A stretch of 64,000 nucleotides of DNA, taken from contig JBAMJV010011236.1 of NCBI GenBank assembly GCA_037951105.1, positions 46,001-110,000 of the forward strand, read 5' to 3'. The notes beneath the pieces are model-generated. The model did not search any database and had not been told where the DNA came from. It saw nothing but the letters and a program-made list of their open reading frames with translations. The translations under genes were made by a program, and so were the position numbers. Below, in pieces: positions 22,420 through 33,865 of this stretch. Positions within the stretch are counted from its first letter, which is position 1, and every line of letters starts with the position of its first letter. The stretch comes from Echinarachnius parma (Eukaryota > Echinodermata > Echinoidea > Clypeasteroida > Echinarachniidae).

Positions 22420-23145
22420 TAGTCTAGTTTTAGCAGCTGTTAACCTTGATGCAAGGGACTGGTCTACTACGGTCATGTAAAAAGTGTATCGCTTGTGTAG
22501 ACCAAGAACCATCTTCAGACTTGGTCTCATACCGATCATCTACGATGTCCATGCAAGTTCATCGCTTGTGTAGACCAAGAACGATCTCAACTCTTGGTCT
22601 ATAAGCGAGCGATCGTTTGCGAGGGCCAAATGTATCGCTAAATGTAGACAAAGATTCATCATCAGTCTTCGTCTCTTACCGATCATCTGCGATCGCTTTT
22701 GTAGATCAAGAGCCATTGTCAGGGTCGGTCTCTTACCGATTACGTGCTAAGACCAAGTTTATCGCTTGTGTAGACCAAGAACCACCTCAAGTCCTGGTCT
22801 ATTGCCGATCATCTGCGAGAACCAAGATGATCGCTTGTGTACAACATCTGCGAGGACCAAGAAGTTTATTGTTTTCTTTAGACTAAAACGCATCTTCAGT
22901 CTTGGTCACTCGCCGAACGTCTGCAAAGACCAAGTTCATCATTTGTGTAGACTAAGAACCACCGTCAGACTTGGTCGTTTACCAATCATCTTCGAATGCC
23001 AAGTTTACCGCTTGTGTAGACCATAGGCATCTTTGTCTCGGTCTCTATCTTACCGATCATCTGCAAGGGCCAAGTCTATCGCTATATGTAGACCAATAAC
23101 TGGTAATGGTCAGTCTCGGTCCTTTACAGACCATTCAAGAACTAT
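22420..23145 (+). repeat. Minisatellite of about ten 70-bp hairpin units downstream of the GPCR stop
   Basis: Units recur at about 22491, 22563, 22636, 22694, 22763, 22831 (truncated), 22872, 22940, 23007 and 23079. The pattern is ATCGCTTGTGTAGACCAAGA, then ACCATCTTCAG, then TCTTGGTCTCTTACCGATC, then ATCTGCGARGACCAAG. In each unit AGACCAAGA and TCTTGGTCT are complementary and could form a stem. The array may be part of the receptor's 3' UTR, as it starts 125-200 bp after the stop. Short open frames over it are artefacts. Confidence 0.85.
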
Positions 23146-24080
23146 CACCATTCGACCTCTCTTGGATACCAAGTACATCGATATCGTCTATGTACCACTC
23201 GTGGTAGAAATCACACACGTGACACTTCGTCAAATCATATTTTAAAATATATAATTGATTTATGTTCTGTAACAATAATTTGAGTCAGGATTCCATTGTA
23301 CAACATTTTGACAGTATTGTAAAGGATTTTTTTCAAGTTGTTGTATCTCACTTACTTATAATTATTATCAAAGCTTTATAATATTTGGTGCTAAAATTAT
23401 TTATTTAGAGAGAGGGGACATTATCAGTGCTATATAGTTTTAGTCACGTTTTAGTGGAAATGGGTTGTAGTATATCATCTATGCTAGCAATGTTGACATT
23501 AACGTTTTTGCGCTCAGTTTTCTGGTCTGCATGGAGATTTAAAAAAAAGAGGGCATTTTGCATTTATGGTGTGTTTGGTGAAAAGGAAATTCGAAGTTGT
23601 ATTCCCAATTCTTCAAAATGTCTGTATAACAAACTAGAACATGTATAGGTGAATGCGAGTTGTTGTAGACTATGCACGCACATGCCAATATTGCCATTCA
23701 ATGTGTGCTTCGTGTTAATGTACATTACACATGACTTATTTTGTTTACCGAGTAAATTTCACCCTTATTTTGGAACAGTTTGTAGTGTATTCAATTACGG
23801 TGAGATTGACATTTAATGTAGATTTGCGATTCTGCCTTCTGCTTACACACACCAATCACAAGTGTTTCATAGATGCTAGTATTGATTATGTAAAGTATGA
23901 ACAGTGCTTGCCTTGTCCAACCCACCATGCCAACAGAGAAAGACAATCCGTAAGAATTTGGCTTATGCTTACTGGTACAGTTACCTATAGCGTAAACGCC
24001 CTGCATGAGTATATTTTAGGCACACAACGTGTATTTTCGCAAGGAATCCGTGAGAATATTGCTGAATTGTGTAAGCACAG
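23146..24080. other. Intergenic, nothing recognised
   Basis: AT-rich. A 123-codon frame starting at 23731 lacks any domain I recognise. I also could not pick out a convincing polyadenylation signal for the GPCR. Confidence 0.35.
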
Positions 24081-24536
24081 TCAGGACCTTTCGGAGTTGT
24101 AGTGTTGCTCGGGAACGTTTATGGGCGCTCGAAGATAATGGGAAATCGGGAGGATGTCGAGAACAACTCGCAAGCACTCCAAATCTTCCTTTAGGACATC
24201 GATGAAATTATACGGTTGTCCGTAAGAGCTTCTGGACCATAACTTCAACATTGTGTCCAAGGCATCTGGAATCCATATGGAGTCCGTCAATAGATCGGTA
24301 ACGTGCAATACGCTCTCGCCTGGTGTCTGGTGGTCCGGACAATGAAAGGGAGCCTTATGGGTATTAGCACGGAAATGCCTGAAGTTCGTCTTACCCGCTC
24401 TCTTTATATTTAAATTCCCCGTAGTCTTCGTACATAGCCTACCGGGTTCGGCAAGGGGGTAACCTTTGAGGGCCACATGAGCCTGTTTCCCGGCGATTTC
24501 AGGAGGCATTATACAAAAGAAAACAAGGGGCACCAT
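24081..24536 (-). other. Unrecognised 151-codon open frame of coding-like composition
   Basis: A minus-strand ATG frame opens MVPLVFFCIMPPEIAG, which has a short hydrophobic start, and ends at about 24081. The region has higher GC than its surroundings and mixed amino-acid use with no low-complexity bias. The residues include KAPFHCPDHQTPGESVLHV and PYNFIDVLKEDLECL. I recognise no domain. A donor-like GCGGGTAAGA occurs about 150 bp into the frame, so it might be an exon of something larger, a decayed transposon gene, or chance. Confidence 0.25.
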
Positions 24537-24639
24537 CAGAGATCGGGAAGTTCTGCTGTGGTAATGGCTTGTAGGGTTGGCAAACCATATGAGGAACTCG
24601 AGAGCATGCGTGGTCTAGTAGGTTGTTATAAGTCGTAAA

Positions 24640-24715
24640 TCAGACGCGAGGTGTCAGCTTGCGACCGCCTTGCACATGGTGCGAAATATTGTGCGCACAG
24701 TGTTATCAACGTAGC
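24640..24715 (+). repeat. Dispersed GC-rich repeat, copy 3
   Basis: AATCAGACGCGAGGTG, GCGACCGCCTTGCAC and GGTGCGAAAT match the 9478 and 18837 copies. Confidence 0.5.
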
Positions 24716-26346
24716 GCGCACAAACTAAACCTAGTCTTGAAGTTCAGACCGCCCGCTATACATCCCCGCGGATGACAATGCTGCTCTAGAATATCAAACA
24801 CCAAATAAACAGCTTTATGTATAGGCTAGGAGCATGGAAACACTAATCCATGTAGTCTGCGAGGGACTGACGTGAGTATTGTGTGAGAGATGCTAGGGAG
24901 AAAAGGGGAATAAACCAAGAAGTAAACCACTAGCCTGCTAGCTGTGAAATGTCAGCAATTATAGAACACACTGTGAGTATGAGGCTTCAGTACCACTTAT
25001 CCGTTCGGAGCAACTGAATGGGGAGGAGGTGTTGTGTTTCATTGCTTGTTTTGCTAATTCACGGGTATGGGCTTACAAACAAGACGATGCGTGGGATCAC
25101 ACTAATGCAATTGAAAGGAATTCTTCTCCCTTGGCTAATTTGTGTAAAATTCACCCAAATTGTGTTTTCTTTTACGTTTAGGTTTATACAAACAAGAACG
25201 GGGCCTAGAGGACATGCATCCCAACCGCGATAGTTTGGAGAATGGTGATATTTCCTTCATATTCGAGAGCGAGGAGAAGATGTCTAACAACAAAATAATA
25301 ACAACCATATCCGGGCATTAACTTGTTTTTCTAACCAAAGTAATATTTGATACTTCAATGACATACCAATTACGTTGTAAGATTATTGAAAATTATATGT
25401 GAGCTTTTCATAGAAAATGGATAATGATAAACTAGTGAAAACAGTGAGAGAAAATCAATGATTATATCGATTTTATATCGATTGTTAGATGAAGTATCCA
25501 AATTGAGAAACTCTTGACTACGGTCGAAAGCGTCCATAAACGCTTTCAAATTCAATCTTAAACATCTCCGTAGTTAGGGAGACATTGACAAATCAAAACC
25601 AATTTAATTATTCTGTTACCATAAGCCAATTACAGCAGAGGTGTTAAAGCTCCAAGTGATTATGGTTGAATTTTACAAAGATAATGGATCACTTTAATAG
25701 TCCCCCACGTTAAGATGGGGGAAGGGTTTGGGGTTTCCCCCCCCCCTTCCCCCCCCCCCCCCCAAAAAAAAAATGTCGATTGTTGAATAATGTCTTAAAA
25801 TCAGTGACAAATTGTCATTTTCAATTTTTTAAACGCTCTGAAAAAACCGTTCCAATGCAAAACATTATTTTTAAAAGGTCTCTAACCTTGGATGGAGTAC
25901 TGTTCCCGCACCCCCAACATGCTCACTGCTCGGTAGCATTTTATCAAGGCCCCCGCGCTATGTGAGCGGTGCGAACACCCAACCGAGCGCGAAGCCCGAG
26001 GACCCGAGCGCGAGTCACGTACCGTAATTTCACTCAGGGAGTCAGGGTCACATCGATGCCTTTAGAGAGTTGTGTCTGTTTCCTAGCTTGACCTGTACTA
26101 TATTCTGGTCGTTCGAAAAAGGTTGATGTCCGCATCAGCTATGCCTTACTTGTTTGTAAATGATATTGAAGTTTAGATCATCATCGCTTTCCCACTGAAT
26201 CTCAAAATGACACTAATAAACGTAGCTAATCATCACTTAGTGATGATTAGCTATGTTTAGTTTTGTTAAGTTATGTGTACTATCAATTTAAGAAAATCGA
26301 ATTGAAAGGATAGTACAGTTTTTGTTTAGAGTAATTTTGCGAGTTA
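24716..26346. other. Intergenic, one palindrome, no gene seen
   Basis: A long near-perfect palindrome at 26216-26258 (AAACGTAGCTAATCATCAC with its complement, 4-bp loop). A G/C-run cluster lies at 25718-25765. Otherwise nothing is recognised. Confidence 0.4.
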
Positions 26347-26558
26347 AGCCCGGCGCAGACAGAGCCGACTCGACCCGATCCGACTGGTTTTAATCAGGCT
26401 AGAGTTGGGCCCGGTCGGTCGGAGCAGATTTATCGTGTTGAATCGGCCCCAACTGGCATCCGACTGTCTCTCGACTGGCAAAATGTGTGTCGCGAGGCAC
26501 TGAAAACTGAGCCGATCGGAATGACAACCAGTCGAGTCGGCTCTGTCTGCGCCGGGCA
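26347..26558 (+). mobile_element. MITE with TTA target duplication (AGCCCGGCGCAG variant)
   Basis: A 212-bp element bounded by TTA at 26344-26346 and 26559-26561. Its inverted termini are AGCCCGGCGCAGACAGAGCC and, reversed, TGCCCGGCGCAGACAGAGCC. It is the same family as 1261-1481. It serves as the unmodified reference for the copy just downstream, which carries a captured gene fragment. Confidence 0.88.
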
Positions 26559-26591
26559 TTAGAGGAACGATTTTGTAATAGCACATACGTA

Positions 26592-26851
26592 AGCCCGGCG
26601 CAGACAGAGCCGACTCGACTGGTTAAAAGAGAGCGTAGTTTACTCATTGTAAAGCCGTTTGTTCCTGTCCTGATCTATCCTGCATGCAAGCTAGACTTGA
26701 TCTTCGAGATCGATCGACACATATTTTGCCAGTCGAGAGACAGTCGGATGCCAGTTGGGGCCGATTCAACACGATAAATCTGCTCCGACCGACCGGGCCC
26801 AACTCTGAAACCAGTCGGATCGGGTCGAGTCGGCTCTGTCTGCGCCGGGCT
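26592..26851 (-). mobile_element. MITE carrying a captured GPCR 3'-end fragment
   Basis: Same family as 26347-26558 but inverted. Outer arms match. The 35 bp found in the reference copy at 26491-26525 are replaced by a 94-bp insert (26623-26716), identical to the reverse complement of 22269-22362, the last codons, stop and 3' UTR of the receptor gene 4.3 kb upstream. Both junctions share 2-3 bp with the MITE sequence they replaced. A short deletion near 26802 also distinguishes the copy. The flanking triplets (GTA and TAA) are not a clean TTA duplication. Confidence 0.92.
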
Positions 26852-26974
26852 TAACGCGTTCAGAAACGTCGGACAAATGCAGGTCACCGAATAGAAGAAG
26901 CGGACGTTGACTTTTTCAGTACTCACGATTTGTCCCCGATATGAAGTGTAAAAACCTATATAATATATAATTGC

Positions 26975-27192
26975 AGAGCTTAATTCCAGAAGGCGCTAAA
27001 CCCACTTTTTATACTTTTTATACACATGCCAGTGGGAATATGAAAATGTAACATTCCATATTGTAATGTTGATTGTATACTTTGTACAATTTGGATTTCT
27101 AGATTGCTACGAAGCTTATTAATGTACTGATATCGTTAGCTCATTGTTTTTAATATTGAAAGTAGATTTAGCGCCTTTTGGAACTAAGCTCT
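26975..27192. mobile_element. Fold-back MITE (AGAGCTTAATTCCAAAAGGCGC family)
   Basis: Inverted ends AGAGCTTAATTCCAGAAGGC and, reversed, AGAGCTTAGTTCCAAAAGGC, each followed by GCTAAA. A second copy is at 44356-44617. Confidence 0.8.
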
Positions 27193-27292
27193 TCATATAT
27201 TCTTGAAAATGAGCAAGACCTGTATACGTGGCCGTCGAAAGCGCGAAACAATTAGTTTACACAGTGCAACATACGTGCCAATCGGCACATAT

Positions 27293-27604
27293 TAGACTCT
27301 TTTCGCAAATCCTACGGAATCAGTCAGCTGTGACTGTATCCGTACTCTGGCTACGTCGCGAACTATTTGCAGTTTCGCAGTGAAGAATACGGGGAACGTG
27401 TCCTTGCGCGAGAGAACAAGCGCCCTGTTTGGCTGACCCATTGGAGTATGGTTTGACCGCGCCGCTCCGTACTCGCTCTACACCCGACGCTAATTCAGCC
27501 GACTACCGTTGTAGATTTCGGCGGTACGCGGAAAAAATGGGTGCGACCCCTCGCTGAGATTAGCGTACTAGAATCTCTCCGTAGGATTTGCGAAAAGCCT
27601 CTAT
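27293..27604. mobile_element. MITE (CTTTTCGCAAATCCTACGGA family)
   Basis: Inverted ends TAGACTCTTTTCGCAAATCC and, reversed, TAGAGGCTTTTCGCAAATCC, both followed by TACGGA. About 312 bp, CpG-rich inside. No open frame of note. Confidence 0.8.
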
Positions 27605-28394
27605 TACACCTACACCCCAGCTAACGTGGAGATCGGCATTCAACACACATATATATTCCCCAAAAGGACACATACATTATATGCGATACATTCCGCGGAA
27701 GCATTAAATGTCAAATAATTACCCTTTTTCCTACTGTCTAATGTAATAAATCCAATAAAAGGTCTTATATACCAACCCATTTGTCATTGTTTTTACACTG
27801 TACGTTAGGAGGTCTTTATACATTTGTACCTTTGGTGCCTTGGATATGTTAATTTCGTTGTTATTATTATTGTGGTCATGTTTTGTTTGTTTGGGGGAGG
27901 GGGGGGGGGGGTCTACGTATTGCCTTAATGCTGCATCATACAGCACGTTTGCTACACAGAAATGCTATGAAATTGTATTATAAGCTTATTCCTAAATGTT
28001 TATTCTGCTTTAAAGTAACGAAACAAAGTGTGTGCACAGCATTATACGTCTGGGTTTTACCTCATTTTGGTAATTCCTCACGTTTTACGGCACCCCCACA
28101 CTTAGCCGATGATAACATGCCTTATTTATGTCCACTCGACTTTTTTGTTTTTACTAGTAAATCCATGAGAGGCGTTTATACCTTTTATCTTTGTTATTTA
28201 TTTTGTTTGCTTGTGTTGTCAAATATGCTGTCATCTTAATAGTAACACATCCCTTTAGGCTATACCATGTGTCTTGGGATTATGAGGGTTCTGTGGCTTC
28301 CAACGTTCTATCACGTATTCGCCTCATCACATTTTTGAGTGCTTTTACAAGTAGAAAACAAGTCGTCGAAAAAATAAGTGTTGGGTGAGCGCGT
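27605..28394. other. Intergenic, nothing recognised
   Basis: Contains a G run at 27893-27910. No gene, RNA or repeat boundaries recognised. Confidence 0.35.
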
Positions 28395-28850
28395 ATGTTG
28401 TTGTTGTTGTTGTTGTTGTTTTAGGTTTATTGGCGTTCTTCATTCATTTTGAATATTTACGCCAATCTTTTTTTTTTTTCCTTCTTTCTTTTGTCTTATT
28501 TATTTCAACTCAAACTAATTGCTCCTTTTAAAATTATATATAATATTTTTCTTTTTATATACACGTTTCATTTTTTTTCCCCCTCATATAAACAGGACCA
28601 AAATTTAATTATATATGTATGTTGTTGTTGTTGTGGTTGTTGTTTTAAGTTTATTGGCGTTCTTCATTCATTTTGAATATTTACGCCAATTTTTTTTCTT
28701 TTTTTTCCTTCTTTCTTTTATCTTATTTATTTCAACTCAAACTAATTGCTCCTTTGAAAATTATATACGGTATAATATGTATCTTTTTATATACACGTTT
28801 CATTTTTTTTTTTCCTCATATAAACAGGACCAAAATTAAATTATATTGAG
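28395..28850 (+). repeat. 225-bp tandem duplication ending in GTT repeats
   Basis: Two copies offset by 225 bp share (GTT)n, then TTTATTGGCGTTCTTCATTC, ATTTTGAATATTTACGCCAA, a T run, CAACTCAAACTAATTGCTCC and CATATAAACAGGACCAAAAT. The (GTT)n-TTTATTGGCGTT edge resembles the reverse of a retroposon 3' tail; a plus-strand match, AACGCCAATAAATAAAATGA followed by (CAA)n, is at 29429. Confidence 0.8.
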
Positions 28851-29428
28851 AATATATAAATGTGGGGAATCAATCGCTTTTTCTTGTCCGCTGTCTAGGT
28901 ATCATCTGGCCAATCCGGCTCCGTACATCGAGCAGACTTCTCAGCTTTATGACCAGAGCTGCAGCTAGGCTTGGTCACAGGCGTTAGTTTATGTTATTTC
29001 GCGGTTTTTTGTTAAATCTGGGTTACTAGTTGTTTTTGGCATGAATGGCGTGCTTTAATTTAGCTGTTCACGTTTAAGGGTTAAATGTGGATACTATGCG
29101 TACTATGTTTAAGTAGTTTTACCATTTGGAACAATAGTAGTACAATACTAAATACATTTGAACAAATATAGATACTCTATGCCATGACAAATAGATAAAG
29201 AACACAAAGAATGTATTCTGAGAGTTGGTTTTGTAATATATCTTTCTTTTAATATAGTTGTTTTGTACTGACATGTTTTGTAATATAATTATGTTCAAAA
29301 TATTTGAATAAAGATATATGCGATATCAAAAAAGTCTTATACGTATTATATATAATATACACAAACCGTTAAAGCAAATGACTCAATCATGCTTGGGAAC
29401 CTGCATTGGCAATGGTCAATGATGACTA

Positions 29429-29530
29429 ACGCCAATAAATAAAATGATGACAACAACAACAACAACAACTACTTCTACTACACCAGCAACAATAACAACA
29501 ACAACAATACCAACAACAACAACAACAAGT
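29429..29530 (+). repeat. Retroposon-like tail with (AAC)n repeat
   Basis: TAACGCCAATAAATAAAATG leads into a roughly 80-bp CAA/ACT triplet repeat. It is complementary to the edge of the 28395 repeat, suggesting a shared SINE or LINE 3' end. Confidence 0.5.
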
Positions 29531-31050
29531 TCGTTGCAACATCTGAATCCCGTGTATAAATTGGATCTTTCAAATGTTACCAACTGGATGAAGCTCGTAC
29601 CATTATTGTATTTTCACGGAATGTTTTACTGATCAGTTCGGTGATTCTCTCAAAAGAGATACACTACTCCTTGACAACCCACACGTCTCTCGAGAATGTC
29701 AGTCTCGTAGCTACATGACAAAAACAATAATAACAAACATTAAATAAGGACAATAAATACAAAATACATAATGTGTGCACACTCAATCATTCACGTGCCC
29801 CTCTATTATTTGACAAAAACATGAGGGAAAATCTGTTAAAAACAAACATTAGGTGTTCCTCCAAATCCCCCGCGTGCCCATCCCCCTCTCCCAATCAGTC
29901 CGAGAACGTTACGAATACACTAGGTCCTTTTGAAGAAACTGCTCTCTAAAAAGCAGCGAAGTCAGAATGAGCGCAGACTTTTTTAGCGGGTCGCTTGTCA
30001 AATTGTTATCAACTGCGGGTAACTGGCCCACATAAATGACATAACTGACCCCTCATGCTGGCTTGTTGTTGTTGTTGTTGTTGTGTTTGGAGTTTTAAGC
30101 ATTCATTAAAATCATTTATAATAGTTTGGCCTTTTGGCCACGTCACGTGTGTGACGTCATTAGGCAGGGGGTGGGGCGTTCACCCGATATGTCTCCTTCA
30201 CTTATAGCTACTCGAAATCATAGCGGAGCAATACAAATTCTAGACGAAAATAAAATGTTGTTGCCAAACAATGTTGTTATTTTGTCCGAATTTAAGGTGA
30301 ACTTTCCGAATATAATATGTTTTGCCCGACAAGCTTTACCCAAGCATGACATATTTTGCAGGAATTTATTTTGGGATGCCTTTTTGCTTTGGAAAAAAAC
30401 GTGTCCACCCCGAATTGTAAGTAACTTTTGCCTGAATATCGAATATTGCCGTTTTCAAAATCTTTGCTGGGGAGGGGGTGGGGCTGCCGCAGCAGTACCC
30501 ATACCCGCCCCCCTCGCCTTGCACGCTTATGAGAGGTATACCATGAAGTGTGTCAAATTATTAAACCTCAAAATTGTGGTGGGCCTTGTGGGGACTGGGT
30601 CGATGGAACATGCTTCGTCGCCGGGATAGATTCATTTTTGTATTCACTTGTCATATCTGTAATGAATAAAACAAAGACTGTCGAATCCGGAGGGAGAATG
30701 AAAAATTCCCCACAAAATGACACATCTCTTTTCACCTGTCGAGCATCTTCACGATTTGAAAATCGATCCACTTCTCCCATTACATTGCCTACTTGTGTCA
30801 GTCAGGTTGACTTGCTTACCATAAAAACAAATTTTCAAAGGGATACACTGCCCTAATTTCCTACGGTTTATGCAGGTTTACTTATTTTACCGTAACTAGC
30901 TGGATAGTGTTTTTGTTTTGTTTTTAGACAAGGGGACAGGGCAAGTGAATGGGGCTACCCCTAAAATTACCCAGGGACATCACGGACAAGAGTGGCATTG
31001 CGTGGCTTGACTGATAAGGAGGGTGGGTGCACACTCTGTGTACATGGTGT
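29531..31050. other. Intergenic, nothing recognised
   Basis: Open frames at 30126 and 30548 lack domains and the first has no ATG start. A (GTT)n run is near 30065. Confidence 0.35.
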
Positions 31051-31052
31051 AT

Positions 31053-31658
<606 letters not shown>

Positions 31659-31777
31659 TTTACAATTCTAAATATTTATATTATACTACTTGAAGACAAG
31701 AGCCTTGGATGTCCACGGTTGTACCCTTGCGATTAGGCAGCCATTACCATAATTACCCGAACTACGGCAGTCTGCTT

Positions 31778-32133
31778 TGTAATCGTGTGAAAATGGAATG
31801 GAATAGAAACAGAGGCACACTCCTCAACTTAGCTAATTGGATATTTAGAGGTCTGTCTATTTATCTGATACATTAATTTCTGCTGCTCGCATTAATTAAT
31901 AAATCATTCAAAAAGGTCATAATTTCAACCAAGTAAAAAGACTCGTTATTTATATCACCATAATACAGGCATCGCGGGGTCATGTTGATAATTAATACGG
32001 AATAAAGTGTAATTTTGTATAATAGAATAAATTGGAAATCTTGTGGAAAGTTAAAGTGATATATATTTTAATTTTAATATTTTGACGAAAACTTGTTGAT
32101 TAGACGAAATATATACCGCCGCTGTACCAATGC
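31778..32133 (+). repeat. Repeat A, first copy (356 bp)
   Basis: Starts TGTAATCGTGTGAAAATGGA and ends CGCTGTACCAATGCA. A second copy with few differences lies at 33990-34343. Neither copy has inverted ends or coding sequence that I can see. Confidence 0.85.
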
Positions 32134-32389
32134 ATGTACTGCTATTACAAAGAAAACGCAGTTTGATACAGTAGGATATGGAGGCTGCACATGCGCTATG
32201 ATGTGCGAGTATACATAGGTAGGTTATTACTGCCCAGCGCGATTCAATGCGGTACCAGTAGGCCGCAAACGCTTCCCGGAAATAATACAACGTACGGACA
32301 ATACAACTCTATTCAGGTCAGTCTGACCAATCACTGAACAGTGCTTTCCTCTCGCCGCGCCGCGGTCGCATCACACATACAGTAGCTAT

Positions 32390-32714
32390 TATAGAATGGG
32401 TTGATAAATCCCTGCAATCTGATTTGTTGAGAGCAAAATTTGTGCAGACAATTAATTGTACTGGATGCATGAAAAATCATGCGTCCGGTAAAAAATCATG
32501 CGTCCGGTAAAAATTTCATGCGTCCGGTAAAAATTTCATGCGTCCGGTAAAAAATTTCATGCATCCGGTAAAAAAATCATGCGTCCGGTAAAAAATGTCA
32601 TGCGTCCGGTAAAAATGTTCATGCGTCCGGTAAAATTATTTCATGCATCCGGTAATTTTTCTAATTTTTAATTTTTGGACTTTTTGGGGGGCGTAACAAT
32701 GCCCATTCTATAAA
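32390..32714. mobile_element. Short element with TTATAGAATGGG inverted ends
   Basis: Ends TTATAGAATGGG and CCCATTCTATAA are inverted, about 320 bp apart, and enclose the CATGCGTCCGGTAAAA minisatellite. Non-coding. The family is unknown. Confidence 0.55.
32478..32655 (+). repeat. Nine-copy, about 20-bp minisatellite (TCATGCGTCCGGTAAAAAAT)
   Basis: Nine units of TCATGCRTCCGGTAAAAATT with variable A/T linkers. The first and last units are bordered by TGGATGCATGA and TCATGCATCCGG, which are partly inverted. It is not a CRISPR: there are no distinct spacers and the window is eukaryotic. Confidence 0.92.
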
Positions 32715-33157
32715 ACAGATGATGCGCAAGTTTATTTCGTGGGTCGGTGGAATTGTTTGCACGCGGTAACTATGGAAACTAGTCTAAACCCACTCGGCTT
32801 CGCCTCGTGGGTTTAACAGTTCCATAGTTACCTTGTGCAAACAATTCCTACCGACCCATTCATACCTGCGCATCATTTGTATAGTGGCGTTCGTTTCACA
32901 ATCGATCATGAACATCCAGCGCGGATGAGTTTCTGGTCGAAACCGAAATGAAGGTTGCTTAGAAAAATCATTATTTACGGTACACATTACGAATTAGGAC
33001 ATGAAATTTTCAGAGAATGTAGATGAAACATGTAAGTATCGAATTCCGTAAAGTTGAAATTTTCAGCAAAAGACAATTTTTTATGATTTTGAGGCTCTAA
33101 GTACTAAAGACCCACAGCGACTTAATACCCATTCTCTGAGACTGGGTCTCATTTTTT

Positions 33158-33790
33158 ATGAATATGTTATCATGGAATGTGAATTACAATCGAATATGGG
33201 GCAAAGTTAAAAGTGAAATGTTGCAAAATGCATTGATATTGTCAATAGTGATTTCTCATGTCATTGGGAGTATAAGTGATATTTTGAATGATGTTGAGGC
33301 AATCAAGCATGAAAGTCAGTGGCGTATTGTCCTTTCCTCTGGAAGATGGAATGATTTTGAAGTGGTCATGAATACAAAAATGAATTCTTCTGCTGTTTTC
33401 ACAATGAAAAGTGTTGTTTGTAATTATGTGGTGGATTTGGTGTAAACTTGGACAAATTACAAACTTTCTATAATCTGTGTAAAAGTCAAACATAATGATA
33501 TTTCTCAATCAGTCAATAAAACACATTACATCTTTCTACTTTTACATACAAAAACGTTATTGCACCACCTCAAAAGTATAAAGACACATTTCATCCTCCA
33601 AAGAAAATGATAATACACTATTGACATTCATGCATGACCACCTCAACATCATTAAGAACACTTAATTCTTCCAACAAAAGAAGGGTATAAACACTGTTGA
33701 CATTATCAATGCATTTTGCAACATTTCACTTTTGACTTTGCCCCATATTCGGGTGTCATGCACATTCCATGATGAAATATTCATAACATA
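33158..33790. mobile_element. Fold-back element, about 630 bp
   Basis: The left arm GAATATGTTATCATGGAATG..GGGGCAAAGT, TGTTGCAAAATGCATTGATA is matched in reverse by TATCAATGCATTTTGCAACA..GACTTTGCCCCATATTCG and CATTCCATGATGAAATATTC on the right. The two open frames inside are translations of the arms. Confidence 0.75.
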
Positions 33791-33865
33791 TGTCATACCA
33801 AAGTAAAGGGGGGGGGGGGGGGCGGAAACAAGCTTTCCAGTGATACCAAATTTGTGAACGTTGAT

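Noticed and set aside
30126..30629. 167-codon open frame
   Set aside because: It has no ATG at its start, no recognised domain and a Gly/Ala-rich low-complexity stretch; I treat it as chance.
32478..32655. Regular short repeats suggesting a CRISPR array
   Set aside because: The units are contiguous with only A/T-rich linkers, no unique spacers, and the window is eukaryotic.
33158..33508. Open frames on both strands of about 90 codons
   Set aside because: They lie within the arms and spacer of a fold-back element and have no domain similarity I recognise.
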